Source of the DNA: Gammaproteobacteria bacterium | Lineage (GTDB): Bacteria; Pseudomonadota; Gammaproteobacteria; Pseudomonadales; Azotimanducaceae | Length of the DNA: 64,000 bases | Assembly (NCBI GenBank): GCA_030425195.1 | Contig: JAUIAV010000002.1 | Location: 227,952 to 291,951, forward strand | Reading direction: 5' to 3' | Shown here: positions 45,418 to 54,821 of the stretch, piece by piece | Numbering within the stretch: position 1 is the stretch's first letter | Layout: every line of letters begins with the position of its first letter | Translations under genes and position numbers: made by a program | Notes under the pieces: generated by a model | The model's database searches: none | What the model was told of the DNA's origin: nothing | What the model saw: only the letters and a program-made list of their open reading frames with translations

Positions 45418-46449
45418 CTAACCGCCCGGATGCGGGAGAGCCAACGGCCGGCAGCCATGGCCCGCGAGCAGATCGAGCAGCCGGGCGAGGTCGCCGCTGC
45501 GCCGGCTCGACACCACGTGCCAGACCGCATGGGCTTCGACGGTGGCGTGTTCATCTACCTTGAGTCCCCACAGCGCTTCGATCCGGTTCGGCAGCGCGGC
45601 GTAGCGTACGTCCACCACGTAGTTCGGATCCGAGGGATCCGGGGCGAGCCAGCCATCCGAGAACCAGGCGAACCGGGCGAGATCCCGGGACTGCTGGCTG
45701 TCCGGGTGCAGCCAGGGCAGGTCGCGTTCTGAATCGAAAGCGCGGATGCTGTCGCCGTCGCAGACGCTGCCCGGCAGCGCAGCCCGGATACCATCCACGT
45801 GGATGCGGCCGTCCGCCTCGTAGATGGATTTCCAGACGAGCAGATTGGCAAAGCCGGGTTTGACCGACAGGCGGATCGGAACGTGGCCACGCTCCGCGGC
45901 GAGCGATTCCGCCATCTCCTGGGCACGATGCTGCTGCAGAGCGCCGAACGTGAGATAGCAGAGCGCCCAGCCCAGACCGGGCATGGCGAGCGCCGGGCGT
46001 CGTCTGATTGCCGCCAGAACGGCGAATGCGAACAGAGGCACGGAGAACAGTGGATCGATAATGCTGATCCAGTTCCAGGCGATTCTGGCATCCGAAAAAG
46101 GCCAGAAAAGCTGTGTGCCGTAGCTGGTGCAGGCATCGAGCAGTCCGTGGGTGGCATAGCCCAGCAGCGCGGCCAGATAGACCTGGCGGAACTGCAGCGA
46201 CCGCTTCGCCAGCGGCCAGACGGCGAGGGCGACCAGGAATGCGCCCACGGGAATGAAGACCAGGGAATGGGTGAACTGGCGGTGGTACTCCAGATAGAGG
46301 AGCGGGTCGGTGCCGGATCGGATGAGAATATCCAGATCCGGTGCCAGACCTGCCAGCGCGCCGACGAGGGCGTAACTCCGGATGCGCGCCGGCGTTGCGG
46401 CGGTCTGCGAGAGCGCGGCCCCCAGAGTTCCCTGAGTAAGCGGATCCAA
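45418..46449 (-). CDS. YdjM-like membrane-bound metal-dependent hydrolase
   Basis: 343 residues. Start MDPLTQGTLGAALSQ and motifs APDLD, HRQFTHSL and GYATHGLLDACTSYGT match the LexA-regulated YdjM-like membrane hydrolase family (metal-binding Asp/His in the membrane part). About four to five membrane helices in the first half; the second half (about 190-343) is soluble and beta-rich. Function unknown in general. Upstream of the selenoprotein by 30 bases on the same strand, so possibly one operon. Confidence 0.88.
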   Translation of the reverse strand: MDPLTQGTLGAALSQTAATPARIRSYALVGALAGLAPDLDILIRSGTDPLLYLEYHRQFTHSLVFIPVGAFLVALAVWPLAKRSLQFRQVYLAALLGYATHGLLDACTSYGTQLFWPFSDARIAWNWISIIDPLFSVPLFAFAVLAAIRRRPALAMPGLGWALCYLTFGALQQHRAQEMAESLAAERGHVPIRLSVKPGFANLLVWKSIYEADGRIHVDGIRAALPGSVCDGDSIRAFDSERDLPWLHPDSQQSRDLARFAWFSDGWLAPDPSDPNYVVDVRYAALPNRIEALWGLKVDEHATVEAHAVWHVVSSRRSGDLARLLDLLAGHGCRPLALPHPGG

Positions 46450-46457
46450 GCGTCAGG

Positions 46458-46928
46458 TCAGCCGAGGCGCCCGGCGATCACATAGTCCAGGATCCGCACC
46501 ACCTGATCGGGCGTGGTCGCCACTGCCAGCGCCGCCGCATCCACTTCCTTCATCGGGTGAGTCAGTGCGTCGTCTCTCAGGGTGATGATGGGTTTGCCGA
46601 GGGCTGCGGCGAAGCCCGCGTCGAAGGCCGCGTTCCATTGCCGGTACTTGTCGCCGAACCGGACCACCACCACGTCCGCCTGTTCGAGCAGGGTCCGGGT
46701 GCGGATGGCGTTCACCTTCGCACCCTTGTGGTCCTTCCAGAAGCCGTCCGCCTCTTCGCCTAGAATCCGCACGCCACAGTCGTCGCTGTCCTCGTGAACG
46801 GTGACGGCACTGGTGAAGGCAACCGGCAGATCCCGGGCACCGGCACCTTCCGCGATCTGCTCGCGCCAGTTGGTGTGAATCTCTCCGGAGAGATAAACCT
46901 GCCATCGACCGTCCTGCATATCGTGCAT
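46458..46928 (-). CDS. YtoQ-family protein
   Basis: 156 residues (153 from the inner ATG 46919). WQVYLSGEIHTNWREQI, ADVVVVRFGDKYRQWNAAFDAGFAAALGKPIITLRDD and THPMKEVDAAA fit YtoQ, a nucleoside 2-deoxyribosyltransferase-like fold. Catalytic role not established. Next upstream gene of the YdjM-like gene (8-base gap); likely co-transcribed. Confidence 0.87.
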   Translation of the reverse strand: MHDMQDGRWQVYLSGEIHTNWREQIAEGAGARDLPVAFTSAVTVHEDSDDCGVRILGEEADGFWKDHKGAKVNAIRTRTLLEQADVVVVRFGDKYRQWNAAFDAGFAAALGKPIITLRDDALTHPMKEVDAAALAVATTPDQVVRILDYVIAGRLG

Positions 46929-47026
46929 CCTGAGCTGGGAAAGCGGCCATGGTAGCAAGGCCCAGGCGGCGAGACAGTCTCCGCCGCTTCTGGCTTTATA
47001 CTGGGCATTTCCAGCGAGGACGGACC

Positions 47027-48010
47027 ATGAATGACGAGATGATGCACCCGGTAGGCGACGATCCGGCCTGGAGCGAAAGCTACTACTTCAACTTCGTCGA
47101 TCCGGATTCGAAGATCGGCATGTTCACCCGGATGGGTTTCCGGCCCGGCAGCGGCTGGGCGGACGCGCTGCACGTGATCTATCTGGAAGGGCGCCGGGTG
47201 GCCTTCACCTATGGACGCCGGGACATCGAAAAAGACCTCAGCCGTTATGACGGCGATCTCAGCGCCGGTCACCTCACGCTGGAATGCCTGGCGCCGCACG
47301 AACGCTGGCGGCTGACCTATCAGGGTCCTGCACAGGACATTCCGGATGCCGAAATTCTGCTCACCCGCAGCAAGGCGCGACCGGACGGCTGGTTCACACC
47401 GGCAACGCTGGACATGAGCCTGGACTTCGAATGCCTGACGCCGCCGCACTATGCGGCGAAGGGTAGTCACGGCCACTTCGAGCAGAGTGGCCGGGTCACC
47501 GGGAAGATCTCGCTCGGCGACGATCGCTGGGAGGTGCTGGGTTATGGTGTTCGCGACAAGTCCTGGGGCCCTCGCGACTGGGGTGCAGGTAGCCAGGGCG
47601 GCAGCGCGCGGGAAAGCGATGAGAGCGCCGGACCGAGACCGTTCGTGAACTGGTTTTCCATGAACTTCGGTGCCGACACGGCTCTGGGCGGTTCCTGTTT
47701 CCGTCAGGCGGACGGCGTCATCCGCGGCGAAGGCTGGCTGCAGCGCGGCGACGAGCGCACGGTGCTGAAGGACGTGGTGATCGAGACCGACTACAAGGCG
47801 GAGTCCATCATTCATCGCGCTGTGCGCCTCACCGGCGAGACCGAATCCGGCGAGTCCGTTCTCATCACCGGAAACGTCAGTTCGGTGTGCCCGACCAAGA
47901 TCCCCATGCCCGGTGGCGCCATTTTCGTGAACGAGGGGCTGACGGAGTTCCGCTGGGATGACAGGATCGGTCACGGCATCGCCGAGCACTGGCACGCGGT
48001 TCTCATCTGA
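47027..48010 (+). CDS. CrtC-like / DUF7064 protein
   Basis: 327 residues. N-terminal SESYYFNFVDPDSKIGMFTRMGFRPGSGWADAL and VLGYGVRDKSWGPRDWG blocks are typical of the lipocalin-like, hydroxyneurosporene synthase (CrtC)-related family seen with terpenoid and steroid genes. HGHFEQSGRVTG and FVNWFSMNFG are conserved beta strands. Enzymatic role uncertain. ATG 47027 follows AGCGAGGACGG. Confidence 0.82.
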   Translation: MNDEMMHPVGDDPAWSESYYFNFVDPDSKIGMFTRMGFRPGSGWADALHVIYLEGRRVAFTYGRRDIEKDLSRYDGDLSAGHLTLECLAPHERWRLTYQGPAQDIPDAEILLTRSKARPDGWFTPATLDMSLDFECLTPPHYAAKGSHGHFEQSGRVTGKISLGDDRWEVLGYGVRDKSWGPRDWGAGSQGGSARESDESAGPRPFVNWFSMNFGADTALGGSCFRQADGVIRGEGWLQRGDERTVLKDVVIETDYKAESIIHRAVRLTGETESGESVLITGNVSSVCPTKIPMPGGAIFVNEGLTEFRWDDRIGHGIAEHWHAVLI

Positions 48011-48103
48011 CCGTCGGGATCTTCGAAGGGGAACCGCGGATATTTCAGATTTGGCCGATCAGTAAAGAATGCAATGCTGGGACTGTCTGATCAGGAGTCC
48101 AGC

Positions 48104-48616
48104 ATGCAGAGAGACAATCTACAGGTTGTGCAGACCGCAGAAGATCGGGCGGCAGATCGGGTCCGATCTGCCGTCGAGAGTCTTGTCGCGGGAGAGTCCG
48201 GGGCAGGGTGCCCCGGGAGCGACGGCGCGGTCAGTCGCATCCGCCGGATCAATCTCATGGCCGAGCCGGCGGTTCTTGCCGCGCTCGGGTCGGCGCTCAG
48301 GGTTGGCAGGGGAGAAGCGGAGGCCTGCAGGGCGGTCCGGTTTCTGGATCTTCACTCGCTGGGTCTCGCCGAGGCGCATCGCGCCTGTATCGCCGGGCAC
48401 GTCTGCCATCCCCAGCGGCCCATGTGGCTTGCTGACGGTGTGCGTGATCAGCGTCTTGCGCTGTGGATGTACGCGGCCTGCCGCATGCTCGTCTCAGATA
48501 CGCCGTCCGGTCGGGTTTTCCTCGAAGACCTGGGCGAGGCCCTTCACATATCCGTCCGGGACATCCGGATGCTCAAGCAGATGCTGCCTCTGCCTTTGCC
48601 CGTACCGGCAGGCTGA
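48104..48616 (+). CDS. Hypothetical protein, TerB/DUF533-like C-terminus
   Basis: 170 residues from ATG 48104, preceded by AGGAG 6 bases upstream (ATG 48074 is less likely). The C-terminal part (GVRDQRLALWMYAACRMLVSDTPSGRVFLEDLGEALHIS) has the helical EF-like pattern of TerB/DUF533 proteins. Three or four cysteines. Function unknown. Its last 44 bases overlap the convergent SulP gene. Confidence 0.65.
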   Translation: MQRDNLQVVQTAEDRAADRVRSAVESLVAGESGAGCPGSDGAVSRIRRINLMAEPAVLAALGSALRVGRGEAEACRAVRFLDLHSLGLAEAHRACIAGHVCHPQRPMWLADGVRDQRLALWMYAACRMLVSDTPSGRVFLEDLGEALHISVRDIRMLKQMLPLPLPVPAG

Positions 48617-50279
48617 ACACCCTCTCACCGGCTCGCGCAGCGAGCAGGTCTCTCGCTCGGGACAGAGCATCGATACGACGATGAAGCACGCACTCCGGGC
48701 CAATGACGTCGAAGAGGCCGAGGGAGGCGAGCTGGTCTACGAGATCCCGATCATCGGCGACCAGAAAGACCGTGCAGCCTGATTCCGTGCTGTCGACGAT
48801 GGCGTTTTCCAGCGCCAGAGCGACCGTGACGTCGAGCATGGACACACTGGACAGATCCACCACCATCACGTCGTAGTCCTTCACTTCCGCGTGCTGCCGC
48901 GCGATGGCCTTGGTGACACCGAAGATCATCGGGCCGGTCAGATGAAACAGCAGAATCCGGCCCGCGGCGTCTTCTAGCAGCCGTCTTTCCTTCTCGGCAA
49001 GCGGCACGGCATCGTCGGCATCGCTGATCGCGCGGACGTTTCTGGACTGGACCTGGCTGAGACGCTCGATGGTCAGCACGTTGGCGACGAAGACGCCCAC
49101 CCCGACGGCGACCATCAGGTCTATGAATACGGTGAGCAGCATCACGCCGTACATGATCAGCACCGTCGGCAGGTTGGTGCGGTGGGCGCGTTTGAGAAAA
49201 CTCCAGTCCAGGATGTCCAGCCCGACCTTGATGGCGATCGCGGCGAGCACGGCCAGGGGAATGTGCTCCGTAAGCTCGGCCGCGCCGAAGATGACGAGAC
49301 CGAGAATGAGTACGCGCAGGAGACCGGCCAGAGGAGTTCTGCCCCCGGACTGGATGTTCACCACCGTGCCCATGGTGGCGCCCGCGCCGGGCAGGCCACC
49401 GCAGAATCCGGAGATCATGTTGCCGATGCCCTGGCCGACGAGTTCTCTGTTCGAATCGTGGTCGGTTCTGGTCAGACTGTCTGCGATCACCGCCGTCAGC
49501 AGTGTGTCTATGCAGCCGAGGATCCCGAGCAGCAGCGCGTCCACCACCATGGTGGTCAGCAGTTCCGGCGTGAAGGTCGGCAGTATGAAATCCGGAAGGC
49601 CGACGCTGACCTCGCCGACGGTGGCGAGACCGCTGCTGCCGAGCCACAGGAAAGCCACGCCTGTGCCCAGAATCAGGGCGATGAGCTGCGGCGGCAGCTG
49701 GCTGGAAAGCCGTTTCGGCGTGAACAGCAGGACGAGCAGGGTAGCGAGTCCGAGTCCGGCGGCGACAGGATTGATGCCTGCGATCAGTTCGGGAAACGCC
49801 ATCAGGGTTCCCATGGCGCCTCCGGACTGAGCGGGTTGCCCCAGGAATGGCGGCAGCTGGAGGAGAATGAGGATGATGCCGATGCCGGACATGAAGCCTG
49901 AAATCACGCTGTACGGCATCAGGGTGATGTATTTGCCGAGCTTGAGGGCACCGAACAGGATCTGGAACGCACCGGCCATCATGACGACCGTGAAGGCCAT
50001 GGCGAAACCACTTTCCGGGTTCGCAGCGATCATCGTGGTGAGCACGGCTGTCATGATGACCGTCATCGGCCCGGTCGGTTCGGAGATGAGAGTGGACGTA
50101 CCGCCGAACAGCGACGCGAACAGACCGACGAGCAGCGCGCCGTAGAGGCCGGCCTCGGGTCCGGCACCGGACGCGACTCCGAAGGCGAGCGCCAGCGGCA
50201 ATGAGACGATGGCGGTTGTGGCGCCGCCGAAAAGGTCTCCGCGCAGGTTGGCCAGGCTGAACCGGTTGATCAGCGTCAT
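48573..50279 (-). CDS. SulP-family anion transporter with STAS domain
   Basis: 568 residues: membrane domain of about 12-14 helices (residues about 15-415) starting DLFGGATTAIVSLPLALAFGVASG with the SulP signature, and a C-terminal STAS domain (about 435-545: DYDVMVVDLSSVSMLDVTVALALENAI). The family moves sulfate, bicarbonate or dicarboxylates; this length and start resemble BicA-type bicarbonate/Na+ transporters but substrate cannot be fixed from sequence. ATG 50279. Confidence 0.92.
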   Translation of the reverse strand: MTLINRFSLANLRGDLFGGATTAIVSLPLALAFGVASGAGPEAGLYGALLVGLFASLFGGTSTLISEPTGPMTVIMTAVLTTMIAANPESGFAMAFTVVMMAGAFQILFGALKLGKYITLMPYSVISGFMSGIGIILILLQLPPFLGQPAQSGGAMGTLMAFPELIAGINPVAAGLGLATLLVLLFTPKRLSSQLPPQLIALILGTGVAFLWLGSSGLATVGEVSVGLPDFILPTFTPELLTTMVVDALLLGILGCIDTLLTAVIADSLTRTDHDSNRELVGQGIGNMISGFCGGLPGAGATMGTVVNIQSGGRTPLAGLLRVLILGLVIFGAAELTEHIPLAVLAAIAIKVGLDILDWSFLKRAHRTNLPTVLIMYGVMLLTVFIDLMVAVGVGVFVANVLTIERLSQVQSRNVRAISDADDAVPLAEKERRLLEDAAGRILLFHLTGPMIFGVTKAIARQHAEVKDYDVMVVDLSSVSMLDVTVALALENAIVDSTESGCTVFLVADDRDLVDQLASLGLFDVIGPECVLHRRIDALSRARDLLAARAGERVFSLPVRAKAEAASA

Positions 50280-50435
50280 GTCGTTACTCTTTCGGGATCC
50301 TGAAGATGGTGCGGGAAACCTGTGCTGCTCACCATTCGTTTGGTCCGCCTGTCAGCTTCGGCATATTCGAATGGTCGTCCGGATAGCCTCTGGTAGATTC
50401 GAAGTGTGAAAAAAGGAGAAAGCCGAGCCGGTATC

Positions 50436-50915
50436 ATGTCGAAAGCAGCCTACACAGAGACCCTCAGAAACACGTTCCTGGCGGCGCTTGTCGCGGCAGG
50501 ACTGGTGGCTCCCGCGCACGGCGTCGAAGTTCTACCGGCCCATGAGCTGGCCGGTCACTGCCAGGATCTGACCCGTGCCGCAGACAGTGATGGTGCTCTT
50601 TTCTGCACGCACTATGTGCAGGGATTCATCGACGGTGCCGTGTCCACGGATGTCCGGGTGATGATGAACGTGGAGGCCGAATACGAGCAGCGCAGGAGTC
50701 TGACGGAGCGGGCCATGCAGACACGGATGCCGGGCTGGCACGATGAGCAGCGGGCAGCCGGATATGCTGAGTTCTGTCTCGGTGACCCATTGCCGCTGGC
50801 GGAGGTGGTGCTCACCGTGGCGGGACAGCTCGAAGCGGAAGCGTCGACCATGGATCCGGAACTGGCCGCCAGAGACGCGGTTTATGCCGCACTGCGCGAG
50901 CACTATCCCTGCTGA
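50436..50915 (+). CDS. Exported Rap1a/Tai-like protein
   Basis: 159 residues from ATG 50436 (a GTG at 50406 is possible). Signal peptide ending APAHG. Conserved core [27 protein letters not shown] with two Cys and a late [14 protein letters not shown] matches the Rap1a/Tai immunity-like family, periplasmic proteins that in type VI systems neutralise amidase effectors. No effector gene is adjacent, so an immunity role is not shown; many homologues are solitary. 3' end overlaps purE by 13 bases. Confidence 0.78.
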   Translation: MSKAAYTETLRNTFLAALVAAGLVAPAHGVEVLPAHELAGHCQDLTRAADSDGALFCTHYVQGFIDGAVSTDVRVMMNVEAEYEQRRSLTERAMQTRMPGWHDEQRAAGYAEFCLGDPLPLAEVVLTVAGQLEAEASTMDPELAARDAVYAALREHYPC

Positions 50916-51418
50916 AGCTGCTGAGAGGTTGCGCCCCGGTCGAGGGCGGCGGCCTTGTCCAGCACTTTCCGCTCCAGGGCGTGGCGGTAGGTGTGCAGGC
51001 GTTCTCGCAGTTCCGTGTCCGCAGTGGCAAGGATCCGGGCAGCCAGCAGAGCGGCGTTCGCCGCATTGTCGATGGCCACGGTCGCGACGGGTACGCCTAC
51101 CGGCATCTGCACGATTGAGAGCAGAGCATCCTGCCCCTCCAGGACGGTGGCGTTCACGGGCACGCCGATCACAGGGAGCACGGTGAGGCTGGCAACCATG
51201 CCGGGCAGGTGGGCCGCACCGCCCGCACCGGCGATGATGACTTCAAGACCACGGTATTCCGCCTGACTGGCGTAGTGATAGAGGCGTGCCGGCGTGCGGT
51301 GGGCGCTGACGATGTCCACCTCATGCGGTACGCCGAGTTCGTTCAGCATGGCGGCGGCGGCGGACATGACTCTGAGATCGCTGTCGCTGCCCATGATGAT
51401 GCCGACCCGGGCGGTCAT
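50903..51418 (-). CDS. purE: N5-carboxyaminoimidazole ribonucleotide mutase
   Basis: 171 residues, class I Pur[13 protein letters not shown] (CAIR/NCAIR-binding), SAHRTPARL with catalytic His, and [13 protein letters not shown]. Converts N5-CAIR to CAIR in purine synthesis. ATG 51418 overlaps the purK stop as ATGA, so coupled. Confidence 0.96.
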   Translation of the reverse strand: MTARVGIIMGSDSDLRVMSAAAAMLNELGVPHEVDIVSAHRTPARLYHYASQAEYRGLEVIIAGAGGAAHLPGMVASLTVLPVIGVPVNATVLEGQDALLSIVQMPVGVPVATVAIDNAANAALLAARILATADTELRERLHTYRHALERKVLDKAAALDRGATSQQLQQG

Positions 51419-52578
51419 GCGAGTATGGCCTCGGCACGGTCCGCCCGGGCTCTTGCGGCCTTGTGGGTGGGGGCGACAGCGGTCACGTGCCCCATCTTGC
51501 GCAGCGGCCGTGGTGTCCGCTTCCCGTACCAGTGGAGATGAACGCCTTCGTGGTCAGACCGCAGGTCCGGCGTGGAGGTCATGTGCCCGTCGCTGAGGAG
51601 GTTGACCATCACCGCTGGCCGTTCCTGGTGGGTCGGGCCTGGCGGGCGCCCCGTGATGACGCGCATGTGCTGCTCGAACTGGGAAACCGGGCAGGACTCC
51701 AGCGTGTGGTGTCCGGAGTTGTGGACCCGGGGCGAAATCTCGTTCACCAGCATTTCGCCGCCCGGTGTGAGAAACAGCTCCACCGCGAACACGCCGGCGC
51801 CGTGCAGACGACTGATGGCCCTTCTCGCGATGGCACCCGCCAGCTCTGCCTGCCGGGACGGGATCCGGGCGGGAGCGACGACCCGCCTCAGCACGTTACC
51901 CTGAGGATCGAATTCGAGCTCGACGGGCGGATAGCAGTCCACCTGGCCGTCCATCCGGCGCACCGCCAGTACGGCAAGTTCGCGGACGTCGGCGAGAAAC
52001 GGCTCGACGACCGAAGGCACGGGCCAGAGCCGGGGGGAACCGGGGCTGCGGATCACCTGGACCCCCTTCCCGTCGTAGCCTCCACGGCGCGCTTTCTGAA
52101 CGAAGGGATAGCCGAACCAGCTGCCGACGGCGATGTCGTCGATACCCGGGCCCTGCGCGTCCGCCCCGAGCGAGCGCCCCAGATTGGTGGGCAGACCGTT
52201 GGCGAGCAGCCACCGCTGCTGCAGCAGCTTGTCCTGCAGCATCAGCACCGAAGAGGGATGCGGATGCACCTGCACATGCCCCTGTTTCAGGTGGGACGCA
52301 AGACGCTTCAGCGTCTGCGGTGGAATGTCCTCGACTTCGAACGTGATCACGTCCACATCACTGACCAGCGCGTCGATGAGTGCGGAATCATCCAGGCGGC
52401 CGCGCAGAAGCCGGTCGGTACCCGTGGCAGCGGGACTGTCTTCGCCGTGGGCGATGACGGTCGTTTCCATGCCCAGCCGGCGCCCGGCTTCGCAGAGAAA
52501 CAGGGCCAGCTGCCCGCCGCCCAGAATTCCGACTCTGTCGGCGGGTGCGCTTCCAGCGGTCTCAGCCATCATCGCCAC
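51415..52578 (-). CDS. purK: N5-carboxyaminoimidazole ribonucleotide synthase
   Basis: 387 residues, ATP-grasp: [39 protein letters not shown], and metal ligands in FAVELFL and [12 protein letters not shown]. Makes N5-CAIR from AIR, ATP and bicarbonate for PurE. GTG 52578 has GGAG 6 bases upstream; ATG 52572 or 52569 are alternatives. Starts inside the last bases of the upstream yccA-like gene. Confidence 0.95.
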   Translation of the reverse strand: MAMMAETAGSAPADRVGILGGGQLALFLCEAGRRLGMETTVIAHGEDSPAATGTDRLLRGRLDDSALIDALVSDVDVITFEVEDIPPQTLKRLASHLKQGHVQVHPHPSSVLMLQDKLLQQRWLLANGLPTNLGRSLGADAQGPGIDDIAVGSWFGYPFVQKARRGGYDGKGVQVIRSPGSPRLWPVPSVVEPFLADVRELAVLAVRRMDGQVDCYPPVELEFDPQGNVLRRVVAPARIPSRQAELAGAIARRAISRLHGAGVFAVELFLTPGGEMLVNEISPRVHNSGHHTLESCPVSQFEQHMRVITGRPPGPTHQERPAVMVNLLSDGHMTSTPDLRSDHEGVHLHWYGKRTPRPLRKMGHVTAVAPTHKAARARADRAEAILA

Positions 52579-53290
52579 CCATCACTCCGAAGATCTGCAG
52601 CAGACTGGCGAAGAGGTTGTAGACGGCCACGAACAGGGTGACGGTGGCCATGATGTAGTTGGTCTCACCGCCGCGGAGGATGTTCTGGGTCTCGTACATG
52701 ATCAGGCCGGACATGAGGAGGACGAACAGCCCGGAGACAGCCACAGCCAGCAGAGGGAGAGCGAGGAAGAAAGCGGCCAGGCCGAGCAGGAAGGCGGTGA
52801 TGATGCCGATCATCAGAAAATTTCCGAAGCGGAGCATGTCGATCGCCTGGCTGCTGCGGGCGTAGGCGGACAACGTGAAGAAGGCGACCGCCGTCGTGCC
52901 GGCGGCGAGCGCCACCAGAGTCCCGCCGTTCGCGACAGACAGATAGGCGCTCAGCAGGGGCCCGAGCGTGTATCCCATGAAACCGGTCAGCGCGAAAACA
53001 CAGAGCAGGCCCCAGGCACTGTTTCTCTGATAGGAAGTCAGGAAGAGGAGGCCGAAATAGCCGGCCAGAGTGAGCAGAAGGCCGGGTCCCGGCAGTTCGA
53101 GCGCGACGGCCGTGGCTGCCACGGCGCCGCTGAATGCGAGCGTCATCCCCAGAAGACGGTACGTGTTCCTGAGCGTTGCCAGCGCGGCGGTGTCCGGCGT
53201 ACGTGTCCCGGCAGTGGTAACGGCTTCCGTGATCGGCTCGCCCTGCGCTGCTGCACGGACGGCCATGCGGTCGGAGGGAATGTTCGACAT
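52562..53290 (-). CDS. Bax inhibitor-1/YccA-family membrane protein
   Basis: 242 residues with seven predicted membrane helices (for example LLLTLAGYFGLLFLTSY, LLAVAVSGLFVLLMSGLIMYET) and the C-terminal DGGMG-type cytosolic end (FGVMGGDDG). In E. coli YccA modulates FtsH proteolysis; BI-1 members also leak Ca2+. Conserved acidic pair at the last helix (FGVMGGDD) fits. Divergent from nhaR across 210 bases. Confidence 0.93.
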   Translation of the reverse strand: MSNIPSDRMAVRAAAQGEPITEAVTTAGTRTPDTAALATLRNTYRLLGMTLAFSGAVAATAVALELPGPGLLLTLAGYFGLLFLTSYQRNSAWGLLCVFALTGFMGYTLGPLLSAYLSVANGGTLVALAAGTTAVAFFTLSAYARSSQAIDMLRFGNFLMIGIITAFLLGLAAFFLALPLLAVAVSGLFVLLMSGLIMYETQNILRGGETNYIMATVTLFVAVYNLFASLLQIFGVMGGDDG

Positions 53291-53500
53291 GGTCTGGTCC
53301 CTGAGGTTCCTGATTACGGTTCAGGTCACCAAACATACACGGAAGCACAGGTCGGACTATTCGAACTTTCTTAAGCGCCGCTACGATTTTTTCGAATCGG
53401 CCATATGTTCGAGTAAACCGAATATAGGAGGCGGAAAAGACGACTTTCCCGTATTGTTCGGTTTGAACAGACTATTCATTCCTGCTCATCCGGAACGGTC
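53291..53500. promoter_or_regulatory. nhaR / yccA-like divergent promoter region with repeated motifs
   Basis: AT-rich against its surroundings. TTCGAA palindromes at 53360-53365 and 53391-53396 are 31 bases apart, roughly three helical turns. AAACCGAA occurs at 53415-53422 (plus) and 53457-53464 (minus, within GTTC-GGTTT-GAAC), 42 bases apart. These look like sites for the LysR-type NhaR protein itself. The same AAACCGAA motif recurs upstream of the Mrp operon. Confidence 0.5.
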
Positions 53501-54400
53501 ATGCGACACCTCAACTACAATCACCTCCTGTATTTCTGGACGGTCGCCAGCGAGGGCAGCATCGCCCGCGCCTCCGAAGTCCTTCACCTCACACCTCAGA
53601 CGATCAGCGGGCAGATCAAGCTGCTCGAGGAGACCATCGGTGAGCCGCTGTTTCTGCGCGCCGGCCGTGGCCTGGTGCTGACGGATACCGGGCGCGTGGT
53701 CAGTCAGTACGCGGACGAGATTTTCTCGCTCGGCGCCGAGCTCACCCAGCGCATGCGCGGTGGCGAGCCGGGTGCGCCGGTCAGCTTCCATGTCGGGGTC
53801 GTGAGTTCCATTGCGAAGCTGATCGCGTATCAGATCATCGAGCCGGCGCTGAAACTGGAAGACGATATCCGGATCGTCTGCATAGAAGCTGAGCTTGAGA
53901 GCCTGCTCGGCGACCTGGCCGTGCACAAGCTGGATCTGGTGATCTCGGACAGGGCCATCCCGTCCGGGCTGAACGTGAAAGCCTACAATCACCCCCTGGG
54001 CAGCACGCCGGTGCAGTTCTTTGCCCAGAAGAACATCGCCTACCGGTACGCACGGACGTTTCCCGGGTGTCTGGAAGGAAGCCGTGTTCTTCTGCCCATC
54101 GCAGGCAGTCCGCTGCGTCGCGGTCTGGAGGAATTCTTCGATCGAAAAGGCGTTGTGCCGAAGGTCGTTGCCGAGTTCAGTGACAGCGCGCTGCTCAAGG
54201 CTTTCGGGGAGGCCGGCGCCGGTTTCTTCCCGGCGCCGGCGGCCATCGCCGAGCAGGTGGAGCACATGTATCACGCCAGGAGCATCGGCGAGGTGGACGG
54301 TGTGACGGAGAATTTCTACGCGATCTCACCGGAGCGGAAGATCAAGCACCCGGCGGTGGTCCGGATCACGGAAGTGGCGCGGGAGCATCTCGACGGCTGA
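53501..54400 (+). CDS. nhaR: LysR-family activator NhaR
   Basis: 299 residues. N-terminal winged helix MRHLNYNHLLYFWTVASEGSI ... ASEVLHLTPQTISGQIKLLEETIGEPLF is the NhaR-specific form; effector domain follows (VGVVSSIAKLIAYQIIEPAL). In E. coli NhaR senses Na+ and activates nhaA, osmC and pga genes. No nhaA lies here; the Mrp antiporter operon begins 7.7 kb away and shares motifs with this promoter. Confidence 0.94.
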   Translation: MRHLNYNHLLYFWTVASEGSIARASEVLHLTPQTISGQIKLLEETIGEPLFLRAGRGLVLTDTGRVVSQYADEIFSLGAELTQRMRGGEPGAPVSFHVGVVSSIAKLIAYQIIEPALKLEDDIRIVCIEAELESLLGDLAVHKLDLVISDRAIPSGLNVKAYNHPLGSTPVQFFAQKNIAYRYARTFPGCLEGSRVLLPIAGSPLRRGLEEFFDRKGVVPKVVAEFSDSALLKAFGEAGAGFFPAPAAIAEQVEHMYHARSIGEVDGVTENFYAISPERKIKHPAVVRITEVAREHLDG

Positions 54401-54707
54401 TCCTGTCCGGACCGCCCAGTTCGCGGCGCCGGCGGGCGACCTGCCGGCGTGCCCGGTGAAAGACGCCGGATATGGCGGTTCGTCCGTCCGGGTGCTGGCC
54501 CGTCAGCTCGACCGGCGTACCGTTGCGCAGGCGCGCCCTGAGCATGCAGCGATACTGCGGCCCTTCCTTTTCTTCGATGAGCCGGAAGTCCACTCTGGGT
54601 GCTCCGAGAACAGACACCAGCGGTGACAGGGTCAGATTGAACTGATGCTCTATGACCGGTTTCCAGTCGTCGACGAGCTCTGACGGTATAGCCAGATTGA
54701 AATTCAT
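54366..54707 (-). CDS. HPF/RaiA-like ribosome-associated protein
   Basis: 113 residues. Strand-rich core PRVDFRLIEEKEGPQYRCMLRARLRNGTPVELTGQHPDGRTAISGVFHRARRQVARRRRE has the HPF/YfiA pattern of alternating strands and an Arg-rich helix. Related proteins hibernate ribosomes; the short, proline-rich tail is atypical. ATG 54707 has GAGGACGGAAC upstream. Overlaps nhaR by 35 bases at the 3' ends. Confidence 0.75.
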   Translation of the reverse strand: MNFNLAIPSELVDDWKPVIEHQFNLTLSPLVSVLGAPRVDFRLIEEKEGPQYRCMLRARLRNGTPVELTGQHPDGRTAISGVFHRARRQVARRRRELGGPDRISRRDAPAPLP

Positions 54708-54821
54708 TGTTCCGTCCTCAGCGGCGGTTGCGATGGAAGTCTACGGCGCTGCCGCAGGCGGACAATCAGAATATGTCCGCGCCAACCATCGGTGCAGCCG
54801 AACCACGGTCTTCACCGGAAC

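Noticed and set aside
50436..50915. Type VI secretion immunity gene
   Set aside because: The fold fits Rap1a/Tai but no effector or T6SS gene is adjacent, so the role is not claimed.
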